From contig RFNE01000279.1 in NCBI GenBank assembly GCA_009927375.1, positions 1-32,859 on the forward strand: 32,859 nt of DNA, given 5' to 3'. The position numbers and the translations under genes were made by a program. Positions 1 through 9,075 of this stretch are shown here, piece after piece. Source of the DNA: Actinomycetota bacterium. Its GTDB lineage: Bacteria > Actinomycetota > Acidimicrobiia > Acidimicrobiales > Ilumatobacteraceae. Numbering within the stretch: the first letter of the stretch is position 1; each line of letters opens with the position of its first letter. Under the pieces are notes generated by a model. It was not told the DNA's origin. It worked only from the letters and a program-made list of their open reading frames with translations, and did no database searches.

Positions 1-1589
<1,589 letters not shown>

Positions 1590-1624
1590 CGTTTCATCCT
1601 CCGAACTCGTGAACGAGACCAACC

Positions 1625-1630
1625 TATGCT
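1625..1630 (+). promoter_or_regulatory. -10 box of sua5, leaderless type
   Basis: TATGCT is followed by 6 nt and then the GTG start at 1637, so transcription would begin at or next to the start codon. There is no ribosome-binding site upstream, which agrees with a leaderless mRNA. The same box-N6-start spacing recurs at many genes in the window. Confidence 0.55.
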
Positions 1631-1631
1631 A
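1626..1631 (-). promoter_or_regulatory. -10 box of guaB1 overlapping the sua5 -10 box
   Basis: On the minus strand 1631-1626 reads TAGCAT, a TANNNT hexamer about 36 nt before the guaB1 ATG. This would give a leader of about 30 nt containing the GGAGG ribosome site. It shares five of six base pairs with the sua5 -10 box on the other strand. Assigned by motif and position only. Confidence 0.4.
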
Positions 1632-1636
1632 CTGCC

Positions 1637-2569
1637 GTGAGTGCTCGAGTGATTTCCCACCTTGACGACGATGCCATTCGTGCGTCCACGGAGATTCTTG
1701 GCAACGGCGGGGTCGTCGCGTTACCCACGGAGACCGTGTATGGCCTAGGAGCCTCGGTTACGTCTCCCACAGGACTGCGGAGAGTCTTCGAGGTGAAGGG
1801 TCGACCATTCGACCATCCACTCATCACACACGGTGCGTCCTTGGCGATTCTCGACAACGTTGGAGAAAACGTCTCTCCCATCGCACGCAAACTTGCCGAA
1901 CTCGTCTGGCCCGGCCCGCTGTCGCTCCTCGTTCCTCGATCAGACTCTCTCGATCCCCTGGTGACGGGAGGACGATCCTCAGTCGTCGTCCGTGTACCGG
2001 CGCACGATTTCTTTCGGCGGGTCGTTGAAGCACTCGGCAGTCCGATCGCCGCCCCGAGCGCCAATCGCTTCGGCCGTGTCAGTCCGACGAACGCGGAGCA
2101 CGTGAGATCCGATCTGGGACTTGACGTCGATCTCATCGTTGATGGAGGACCGAGTGTCATCGGAGTCGAGTCGACGATCATCGACACCACGCTCGAACCA
2201 CCGCAAATCCTTCGACACGGAGGAATCCCCATCGAGGATCTGGAGTTGCTCACCGGGGTCGCGTTTGCCGAAGCCAGCGGTGGGAGCCGTGCCCCAGGGA
2301 TGCTCGCCAGTCACTATTCGCCACGGTGCGCTGTGCACCTTGCGGAGAGCCAGGCACAGGCCGACGAGATGCTTGCTCAGTTCCCAACAGGCTCGAGCGG
2401 TCTCATCGATGCCCCATCGTCGCTCGCCATGTATGCGGCGACCCTGTTTTCCTCCTTGCGCGCCTGCGACGACAAGGGGTGGTTGCACGCGGTCGCGGTT
2501 CTCCCCGCCGACGTGGGCCTCGGTCGGGCCATTCGTGACCGCCTGCAGCGGGCCGCCAGTCCCACCTGA
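1637..2569 (+). CDS. sua5: L-threonylcarbamoyladenylate synthase (Sua5/YwlC type, two-domain)
   Basis: Makes threonylcarbamoyl-AMP from threonine, bicarbonate and ATP for t6A37 modification of ANN-decoding tRNAs. The 310 residues hold the YrdC domain at about 10-200 (ALPTETVYGLGA, KGRPFDHPL, WPGPLSLL, PSANRFGRVSPT, VESTIID). The C-terminal Sua5 domain begins at the linker APGMLASHYSP, which separates this long form from the single-domain TsaC form. The reading frame is intact. The GTG start at 1637 was chosen because a -10 box lies 6 nt upstream. It is divergent from guaB1, with 47 bp between start codons. Confidence 0.93.
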   Translation: MSARVISHLDDDAIRASTEILGNGGVVALPTETVYGLGASVTSPTGLRRVFEVKGRPFDHPLITHGASLAILDNVGENVSPIARKLAELVWPGPLSLLVPRSDSLDPLVTGGRSSVVVRVPAHDFFRRVVEALGSPIAAPSANRFGRVSPTNAEHVRSDLGLDVDLIVDGGPSVIGVESTIIDTTLEPPQILRHGGIPIEDLELLTGVAFAEASGGSRAPGMLASHYSPRCAVHLAESQAQADEMLAQFPTGSSGLIDAPSSLAMYAATLFSSLRACDDKGWLHAVAVLPADVGLGRAIRDRLQRAASPT

Positions 2570-2603
2570 GGCCGATTTCGCACCAAATTCGGGGTGCTCG
2601 CCG

Positions 2604-2632
2604 TTGCCCCCTCCCCGTGCCGCTCATAGGCT
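2604..2632 (+). promoter_or_regulatory. livK promoter (-35 TTGCCC, -10 TAGGCT)
   Basis: TTGCCC at 2604-2609 and TAGGCT at 2627-2632 are separated by 17 nt, the best full sigma70-type promoter in the window. A start near 2639 would leave a leader of about 52 nt with a strong ribosome site, unlike the leaderless genes around it. Confidence 0.55.
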
Positions 2633-2648
2633 GTGAAGTCCTAACCCA

Positions 2649-2680
2649 GGGTGGCACCCGCCACCCGACTCCTAGGGGGA
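2649..2680 (+). promoter_or_regulatory. livK 5' leader: hairpin plus strong ribosome-binding site
   Basis: GGGTGGC at 2649-2655 pairs perfectly with GCCACCC at 2660-2666 around an ACCC loop. The site AGGGGGA follows at 2674-2680, 10 nt before the ATG. The hairpin leaves the ribosome site free and may stabilise the 5' end of the mRNA. That role is inference. Confidence 0.4.
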
Positions 2681-2690
2681 GAAAAACATA

Positions 2691-4016
2691 ATGAAGAAAA
2701 CCAACATGCGCCGTTTCGGTGCCATTGTTGCTGGTCTCAGCCTCGTGCTGGCGGCCTGCGGCGGCGGTGACGATGCGGCCTCTGACACCACGGCTGCAGC
2801 CGCTGGTGGCGAGTTGGAAGGCATGAAGGGCACGATGCCCCTCGTCGACCTTTCGGACGAGTTCAAGACAGGCTTGAACGAGTTCTGGACCGCCGCTGGT
2901 AACGCAGCTCTCGAGGACTTCAGCTACGCAGCTGAAGCTTTCGACTCGGTAATGCTCGTCGCTCTCGCGGCAGAGGCAGCTGGAACCGATGGCAGTGCAC
3001 TTGCCAACGAGATCCAGAACGTCTCGCGCGACGGTGAGAAGTGCACCGAGATCGCAGCTTGCCTCGAGCTCATCAAGGCCGGCACTGACGTCGACTACGA
3101 CGGCGCTTCTGGTCCGCAGGACATGAACGGAAACGGCGAGCCAGTCAATGCCTCGTACGGCGTTCTCACCTTCGGTGCAGACAACCGCTTCTCGTATGAC
3201 GATGCTTCCTACGTCCTCGCAGACGCTCCTGAGTCCGACATCGTTGATGCGGTCCCAGCTGGCGTCGAGCGCAAGGGTGATGGCGTGCTCAAGATCGGTT
3301 CGCTCCTTCCGGAGACCGGTTCGCTCGCCTTCCTCGGACCACCGGAATTCGCTGGCGTTGAGTATGCGATCAGCCTGATCAATGCAGCAGGCGGCATCCT
3401 CGGCAAGCCAGTCGAGTACGTCCAGGGTGACTCTGGCGACACCAGCACCGACACCGCAAGCACCACCGTTGACCGCCTCCTCGGCGAAAACGTTGATGCC
3501 ATCATCGGTGCAGCTTCGTCGTCCGTGTCCCTCACGGTCATCGACAAGATCACCGCAGCAGGCGTCATCCAGTTCAGCCCGGCGAACACGTCGGACAAGC
3601 TGACCACCTATGACGACAAGGGCCTCTACTTCCGCACCGCTCCCCCGGACAAGCTCCAGGGTGCAGTGCTCGCGAACTTGATCGCGGGCGACGGCGCAGC
3701 GACCGTGTACATCATGGCGCTCGACGATGCGTACGGAACCGGCCTTGCTGATGCGATCGAGGCAAACCTCACCGCAGCAGGCGTTGAAGTAGTTGGCAAG
3801 AAGATCTACGACCCGAAGGCAACGACGTTCGATGCCGAGGTTGACGAGATCGTCGCCGCCAACCCAGACGCAATCATGCTCGTCACCTTCGATGAAGGCT
3901 CCCGCATCCTCCGCACCATGGTGGAGAAGGGTGTTGGCCCGAAGGTCAAGAAGGTCTACGGTTGCGACGGCAACATGGGTAACGCACTCGGCGAGAACTT
4001 CGACTCGGGTAAGTAA
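2691..4016 (+). CDS. livK: Liv-type ABC transporter substrate-binding lipoprotein, apparently circularly permuted
   Basis: Extracellular binding lipoprotein of a branched-chain amino acid type (HAAT) importer. Residues 1-23 form a lipoprotein signal ending in LAAC, with Cys23 as lipid anchor, followed by an acidic/Ala/Thr linker. The order of the remaining parts is unusual. The segment that normally closes the family fold (GMKGTMPLVDLS, FSYAAEAFDSVMLVALAAEAAG, about residues 44-190) comes first. The canonical mature N-terminus (LKIGSLLPETGSLAFLGPPE) starts only at residue 200. The protein ends at YGCDGNMGNALGENFDSGK, where ordinary members would continue into GMKGT. Cys118 and Cys124 may form a disulfide. 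The frame is intact over 441 codons. Substrate cannot be told from sequence. It is transcribed towards its probable permease/ATPase operon. Confidence 0.85.
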   Translation: MKKTNMRRFGAIVAGLSLVLAACGGGDDAASDTTAAAAGGELEGMKGTMPLVDLSDEFKTGLNEFWTAAGNAALEDFSYAAEAFDSVMLVALAAEAAGTDGSALANEIQNVSRDGEKCTEIAACLELIKAGTDVDYDGASGPQDMNGNGEPVNASYGVLTFGADNRFSYDDASYVLADAPESDIVDAVPAGVERKGDGVLKIGSLLPETGSLAFLGPPEFAGVEYAISLINAAGGILGKPVEYVQGDSGDTSTDTASTTVDRLLGENVDAIIGAASSSVSLTVIDKITAAGVIQFSPANTSDKLTTYDDKGLYFRTAPPDKLQGAVLANLIAGDGAATVYIMALDDAYGTGLADAIEANLTAAGVEVVGKKIYDPKATTFDAEVDEIVAANPDAIMLVTFDEGSRILRTMVEKGVGPKVKKVYGCDGNMGNALGENFDSGK

Positions 4017-4032
4017 TCCATCTAGATCAAAG

Positions 4033-4065
4033 AAAGGGCCCGGTCCGAAAGGACCGGGCCCTTTT
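4033..4065. terminator. Bidirectional rho-independent terminator between livK and livF
   Basis: GGGCCCGGTCC at 4036-4046 pairs with GGACCGGGCCC at 4051-4061 around a GAAA loop. AAA and TTT flanks extend the stem to 14 bp, and T-rich tails lie on both strands. It begins 16 nt after the livK stop and about 27 nt beyond the livF stop, so it can end both convergent transcripts. Confidence 0.9.
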
Positions 4066-4091
4066 GCTTTCTCTGGTTATTGAAAGTTTGC

Positions 4092-4825
4092 TCAGCCGCC
4101 GGTCATCTTGGCGAGCGTGCCGAGATACAGCTTGATGACGTTCGGATCCGCCAACAGTTCGCGACCAGTTCCCGTGTAGGCATTGCGACCCTGATCGAGG
4201 ACGTACGCACGGTCGGTCACCTGGAGGCAACGACGTGCGTTCTGCTCAACCATGAGGATCGCGATTCCTTCAGAATTGATCTTCTTGCACTGGATGAACA
4301 CCTCGTCCTGCAGCGCAGGCGACAAACCTGCAGATGGCTCGTCGAGAAGCAACAGCTTCGGCTCCATCATGAGGGCCCGACCCATTGCCACCATCTGACG
4401 CTCGCCACCTGACAAAGAACCAGCGCGCTGTGCCGCACGATCCGAAGTTTCGGAAAGAGGTTCGTCACATAGTCGAAACGTTCGGCAAAGACGCTCGGCT
4501 TCAAGAAGCAACCCATCTCGAGGTTCTCAGAAACCGTGAGACTCTGAAAGACGTTCTGCGTCTGCGGCACATAACCGACGCCGCGTTCAACGAGCTCGTG
4601 AGCCTTCAGCCCGGTGATGTTCTCGCCGTTCAGCATCACCGAACCCGACCGTGTGGAGCACTGCCCAAGGATCGCTTTGAGCACCGTCGACTTTCCTGCG
4701 CCATTCGGTCCGATCACCCCGACGAATTCGCCAGCGCGAACCTCGATGTTGCAACCATTCAGGATGTTGACCTCTGGGATGTAGCCAGCGACCAGATCTT
4801 CGACGTGCAGCACGAGGCCACTCAT
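4092..4825 (-). CDS. livF: Liv-type ABC transporter ATP-binding protein LivF (one frame break)
   Basis: Second ATPase of the importer, about 244 residues once the frame is restored. Walker A GPNGAGKST is near residue 38, the Q-loop lies in YVPQTQNVF, the signature is LSGGERQMVAMGRAL, and Walker B is LLLLDEPSAGLSP, followed by the H-loop region MVEQNARR. These parts fall in two frames that meet near 4438-4445, where FPKLR should continue into DRAAQRAGSLSGG after adding one base. The ATG at 4823-4825 overlaps the livG stop by one base (TGATG) and has GGAGG upstream, so it is coupled to livG. Last gene of livHMGF. Confidence 0.92.
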
Positions 4826-5693
4826 CACGCCTCCTCCATCAACGACTTGCCTTGGTGGCCACCGAGGTACGCCTCGATAACCGCAGGATTGGCCGAGATC
4901 TGGTCGGGAGTGCCCTCCGCGATGATTCTTCCCTCCGCCATCACGACGACCCAATCAGAAATGTCATGAACCATGTCCATGTCGTGCTCCACGAAGAGCA
5001 CCGTCATCCCATCGTCTCGCAGACCGCGAATGTGTTCATTCAGGCTCTGCTTGAGCGCGGGGTTGACGCCCGCCATCGGCTCGTCGAGCATGACGAGGCG
5101 CGGGTTCGTCATGAGCGCCCGAGACATCTCAAGGAGCTTTCGCTGCCCGCCCGACAACGTGCCGGCATATTCGTTTCGCATGTGGTCGAGCTTGAAGCGC
5201 TTGAGGAGCTCGTCGCGCGCTTCTCGATGACTTCCTCTTGGCGCTTCCATCTAAACGGCAGCAGACCGTTCCACCAACGCTCTCCCACCTGGTGAGTGGC
5301 ACCGAGTTTCATGTTCTCGATCACCGACATCTTGGTCAGGCTCTTGGTGAGCTGAAAGGTCCGAACCATGCCCATGGAGGCGGTGCGGTGGGCCACGACC
5401 TTCTCGAGGTTGCGACCGTCGAACATCCACTTCCCCTCGTTCGGCGTATCGAACCCGGTGAGCAGATTGAACAAGGTCGTCTTGCCAGCACCGTTGGGCC
5501 CAATCAACGCGGTGATCGATCCGCGTTGCACCTCGAGATGATTGACATCCACTGCGACGACTCCACCGAAATTCCTCCGCACGCTCTCGGCGATGAGGAT
5601 CGGGTCGGGCTTGGAGACCCCTGGTCGAGCTTCGACGGTCGCCAGCGCTTCCTTGGCTCGGCGTGCGGAATCGGAAAGGAACTCAGCGGCCAT
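4825..5693 (-). CDS. livG: Liv-type ABC transporter ATP-binding protein LivG (one frame break)
   Basis: First ATPase of the importer, about 289 residues. It has a 30-residue N-terminal extension before the ABC core (ILIAESVRRNFGG), longer than usual. Then come Walker A GPNGAGKTT, the Q-loop segment VRTFQLTKSL, signature LSGGQRKLLEMSRAL, Walker B LVMLDEPMAGVNP and H-loop FVEHDMD, followed by the LivG tail ending EAYLGG. One base is missing near 5216-5222, where EEVIEKRA should run into RDELLKRFKLDH. The ATG at 5691-5693 overlaps the end of livM by 11 nt. Confidence 0.92.
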
Positions 5694-6687
5694 CGAGTGC
5701 CATCTCTTTCCTGTTCCCGAAGATGCCCTGTGGTCTGAAGGTCATGAGCAGCATCAATCCGAGCCCGATCAGCATGTAGTTCACCGGGCCCACCTGAGAC
5801 TTCTGCAGCAGGCCAAACCCGAAGATGCTGACTGGCTGATCCTTGGTGAGTTCACGCAAGAAGTTGTCTGAGAAGACATACAGGCCCCAGAAGATCATCG
5901 GCCCAACTACCGATCCGCGAACCTTGGCCACGCCACCGAGAACGAGTGCCGTCAACACGTAGAAGGTGACGTCGCGGCTGTAATTGTCGGGCTGCACCGA
6001 ACCACGGTCGAGAGCGAACACCACTCCAGAGAACATGCCGATTACACCGCCGATGATGAGCGACTGCATCTTGTAGGAGTACACGTTCTTGCCGAGACTG
6101 CGAACTGCATCCTCATCTTCACGAATGGCCTTGACCACGCGGCCCCACGGACTGCGCATGAGGAGGAACACCAAACCCGAGAAGATGCCAACGAGCGCCC
6201 AGGCGACGATCATCGTCCACAGCGTGTAGCCGCTGTACTGGAATGGACGAATGCCGTAGAGATGGCCTGGATCAAACGGACTCAGGTCTCTAAACGGAGT
6301 GCTGAACGAGTTGATGCCGTCAGAGCCTCCGAAGTACTCCTTGAACCGAACCGATCGAACGATGAGACGCACGATCTCCGCCGTGGCGATCGTGACGATG
6401 GCCAAGTAGTCGGCTCGGAGACGGAGCGTCGGAATACCGACGAGCACGCCGAGCACAACGACATAGATGAGGCCGATCACGATTCCCCACCACATTCCGA
6501 CCCCGAAATACTGCGACGTCATGCCGAGCCCATACGCACCACACGCCATGAAGGCGGCCTGACCGAAATTGAGCAGACCGGTGTAACCGAACTGCACGTT
6601 CAAGCCGATTGCCGCCAACGCGAAGTACGCGGCGTCCATGCCGATCAGCGCGCTGATCGTGTTCTCGAGAACCTTGATGATGTCCAT
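5683..6687 (-). CDS. livM: Liv-type ABC transporter permease LivM
   Basis: Integral membrane permease, 334 residues, intact frame. It has about eight to ten hydrophobic segments, the N-terminal family block GLNVQFGYTGLLNFGQAAFMACGAY in the first half, and the coupling loop SPWGRVVKAIREDEDAVRSLGKN that contacts the ATPases. The C-terminal MTFRPQGIFG block is also typical. The start is the ATG at 6685-6687 (MDIIKVLENT), one base after the livH stop. An upstream in-frame start exists but would overlap livH. It pairs with LivH to form the translocation pore. Confidence 0.94.
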   Translation of the reverse strand: MDIIKVLENTISALIGMDAAYFALAAIGLNVQFGYTGLLNFGQAAFMACGAYGLGMTSQYFGVGMWWGIVIGLIYVVVLGVLVGIPTLRLRADYLAIVTIATAEIVRLIVRSVRFKEYFGGSDGINSFSTPFRDLSPFDPGHLYGIRPFQYSGYTLWTMIVAWALVGIFSGLVFLLMRSPWGRVVKAIREDEDAVRSLGKNVYSYKMQSLIIGGVIGMFSGVVFALDRGSVQPDNYSRDVTFYVLTALVLGGVAKVRGSVVGPMIFWGLYVFSDNFLRELTKDQPVSIFGFGLLQKSQVGPVNYMLIGLGLMLLMTFRPQGIFGNRKEMALDGR

Positions 6688-6688
6688 C

Positions 6689-8000
6689 TCAGCCCACCCG
6701 CTGCTTTCTGCCCAAGATTCCCTGCGGGCGAACAATCAGAACGACGACGAGAATGAACAAAGCCGGGGCATTCTTCAGTTCTGCTGGCACCACGAGAGAC
6801 GCGAGTTCGACGAACAATCCGACGAAGAACCCTCCGACGAGTGCGCCGTATGCCGAACCAAGACCGCCAAGAGTGATTCCCGCGAACATCAGGAAGATCA
6901 AGCCGCTTCCCATCTCGAACCCAACCTGCTCGTCCAGCCCGCGGAACACGCCACCCAGTGCTGCGAGTGCACCTCCGGCGATCCAGACGATCCGGATGAT
7001 GCGCTGCGTGTCGATACCCGTGGATGACGCGAGCGCCGAGTTGTCGGACACCGCACGAATCGCCTTCCCGGTGCGCGACCTCTGGAGGAACATCGCGACC
7101 GCAATGAGGACCACGAGCGAAATGATCGCGGTCGTCAAATCACGCATCGTGATTGACACCGGACCAAACTTCTTGGCGACCTGCAGGCTGAAGTCGTCAA
7201 GCGGCCGAGTACGACCACCGAATTGGTAGAGATAGAAGTTCCTCAGCATGATCGAGAGACCCACTGAAACGACGAGCTGCGAGATCAGCCCGATTCCGCG
7301 CTTGCGGAGTCGCCCGAAGATCAGCTCGTTGAAGAGAAACCCGAAGAGGCCCCGAGCACGATGACGAGCGGCGCTCCGATCAGCAGAGGGATACCAATGA
7401 TCACGTTCAGCCAAACGCCATCAATCCACCGAAGGTGACCATCTCTCCGTGCGCAAAGTTCGTCAATCCAGTCGTGCCGAAAATGAGCGACAACCCGACC
7501 GAACAGATCGCGATGATGAGACCGAGACGAACACCGTCCACCGAACGCTGCAAGATCTTGTCGAACAGCGATGTCGAACTCGATGCACTCGCACCCGTGA
7601 AGAACCGAACCAGCTTGTCATTCGTCGTGAAGGCGTCCTTTTGGATGACCGCCGTAAACTTCTCTTCGTTGATCAACGAGGCCCCGTCTGGAAGCGTCGA
7701 TACGTCGAGAGTCACCACGTAGTAATCCTTCGCGGGTACCGGTAGAGCAATCGTCCCGTCAGTCCCGGTTTCACCGCGCGTCACTTCCGTTCCTGCCTGG
7801 TTCGTCACGACAATCGTGACACCGGCAACTGGTGCACGACTCGTCGTCGAGCCGTCCACGCTTTGGTCCTGCACCGATGCGGTAATGGTGAACTCGGACT
7901 CAGCAGCCTTCACCGTTCCTTGAGAAAACCCGAGGATGCATATCGCCGCGCCGATTGACGACAGCCACAACCGAGCGCGTCCGACCCGTCGTTCCCCCAT
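6689..8000 (-). CDS. livH: Liv-type permease LivH with secreted N-terminal beta-sandwich domain (two frame breaks)
   Basis: About 437 residues against roughly 290-310 for ordinary LivH. Residues 1-33 look like a signal peptide or signal anchor ending near VKA. Residues 35-140 form a beta-rich domain with VAGVTIVVTNQAG and TGTDGTIALPVPAKDYYVV, like carboxypeptidase-regulatory/Cna-B folds. A Ser/Thr linker then leads to the LivH core from about residue 150 (GLSLIFGTTGLTNFAHGEMVTFGG), with the coupling loop SRTGKAIRAVSDN and the tail LIVRPQGILG. Frame breaks at an A3 run (7413-7415) and a C4 run (7350-7353) each need one base. The frame between them then reads WLNVIIGIPLLIGAPLVIV. First gene of livHMGF. 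Confidence 0.88.
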
Positions 8001-8010
8001 AAGTACGCCC

Positions 8011-8016
8011 AATCTA
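8011..8016 (-). promoter_or_regulatory. Probable -10 box of the livHMGF operon
   Basis: On the minus strand this reads TAGATT, with the livH ATG 10 nt further on, giving a leader of only about 4 nt. It lies in the 20-bp gap after ctaA, so livHMGF may be transcribed separately from ctaA. Motif-based only. Confidence 0.4.
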
Positions 8017-8020
8017 GTCC

Positions 8021-8898
8021 TCACGCACTTGCCGAAGCAGTCCGATCGAGCAACGAAGCGACCAGATTGGTCGTCGTCACGGTGACGGCGACGGAACCGG
8101 CGATATGGAGTGCCACGAGCGCCGCTGGAATGCCCGAGAAATACTGAACATAGCCCACGAATCCTTGAGCCACGAAGGCCCCGAGCACCAATGAGACCTC
8201 TCGATAGAGAACACTCGATGGGCTCTTCCTCACTTTTCGGGTGATGAGCAGGAGTACGCCCAACGAGACCCACACCGATGCGCTGTGCACCCTGGCAATG
8301 TCGCGAATCTCGAATCCCAGGCGAATGGCGTTCTCATCGCCTGCGTGAGGTCCGCTTCCCGTCACCATCGTTCCAGTGACGATGGCACACGTTGTGGCGA
8401 GGGCAAAGAGCGCGCCAAGGAAACGCGAACCTTCGAGTTGTCCCAATTGAGCATTGTCGGGATGAGCGACCCTCACGAGAAGGGTTGACAGCACCACTAA
8501 GACCGCTGACACGAGGAAATGGGTCATGTTGGACCACGGATTGAGCCCGGTCCATACGACATAGGCACCGATGACCACTTGAAGAAGCACCCCACGACGA
8601 GTGACGATGCGAGCCATCGTGCGTGTCGTGGTGCTGGGCGGACGGCCAGCGATGCCAGGACGGCGAGAACCACCGAAGCTGCGACCACCCCGGTGAGCAG
8701 GCGGTTCACCTGCTCGATGGCGGCATGCCAGGAGGAGACGTCGACGAATCGCTCCGAATTGCACTCCGGCCAATCCGAGCACCCGAGGCCACTCCCCGTC
8801 AGACGGACCCAGGAACCCGTCAGAACGATCCCGATCAGGGCTCCCCGAGCGAACAGCGCGACCCGCCTGAAGGCCTGTTGGGAAAGGGTTCGGGCCAC
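8021..8898 (-). CDS. ctaA: Heme A synthase, CtaA/COX15 family (one frame break)
   Basis: Membrane enzyme that oxidises the C8 methyl of heme O to the formyl of heme A for aa3-type cytochrome oxidase. About 292 residues once corrected. Visible are TGSWVRLTGSGLGCSDWPEC with its Cys pair, a conserved EQVNRLLTG, the segment TGLNPWSNMTHFL, and the late heme-ligand region DIARVHSASVWVSLG and VALHIAGS. The frame changes once between about 8590 and 8640, joining the LAVRPAPRHA region to RRGVLLQVVIGAYVV. GTG at 8896-8898 is the start, 6 nt after a TACCCT box. An organism with this gene should respire oxygen. Confidence 0.9.
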
Positions 8899-8904
8899 CG
8901 CAAC

Positions 8905-8910
8905 AGGGTA
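8905..8910 (-). promoter_or_regulatory. -10 box of ctaA, leaderless type
   Basis: TACCCT on the minus strand, then GTTGCG, then the GTG start of ctaA. No ribosome site lies between, so the mRNA should start at the GTG. Confidence 0.5.
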
Positions 8911-8965
8911 GGTCCCCCAGCCCAGTCCTCACCGTCAGAGACCGATCGGGGGCCCCAGAACCCCT

Positions 8966-8988
8966 TGTAACCACTCTTAGTGGTTACA
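8966..8988. promoter_or_regulatory. Perfect 10-bp inverted repeat, probable operator
   Basis: TGTAACCACT and AGTGGTTACA form a perfect dyad around CTT. It is more AT-rich than its surroundings and lies between the divergent ctaA and M23 peptidase genes, 78 bp from the ctaA start and 87 bp before the peptidase start. No T-run follows on either strand, which argues against a terminator. A dimeric repressor or activator site is the likeliest reading; the regulator is unknown. Confidence 0.5.
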
Positions 8989-9075
8989 ACGACATTTTCC
9001 GTGAGAAATTGCTCAAGTTGACCCCCGAGTTGCCGAAACCCATTGCGGATCTCACACCACGCAAGGGAGCACATC

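Noticed and set aside
2578..2600. Weak hairpin (GCACC with GGTGC) after sua5 as a terminator
   Set aside because: The stem is short and no T-run follows. It cannot be supported as a terminator.
4092..5693. Split ATPase genes (four short ORFs) as separate truncated genes or pseudogenes
   Set aside because: Each pair continues the same ABC protein across a one-base break with all motifs conserved. Decay would also have damaged motifs and left stops elsewhere.
8989..9075. A riboswitch upstream of the M23 peptidase gene, such as the c-di-AMP type found before some wall hydrolases
   Set aside because: I could not find the conserved core blocks or a convincing pairing. The only clear structure is the upstream dyad.
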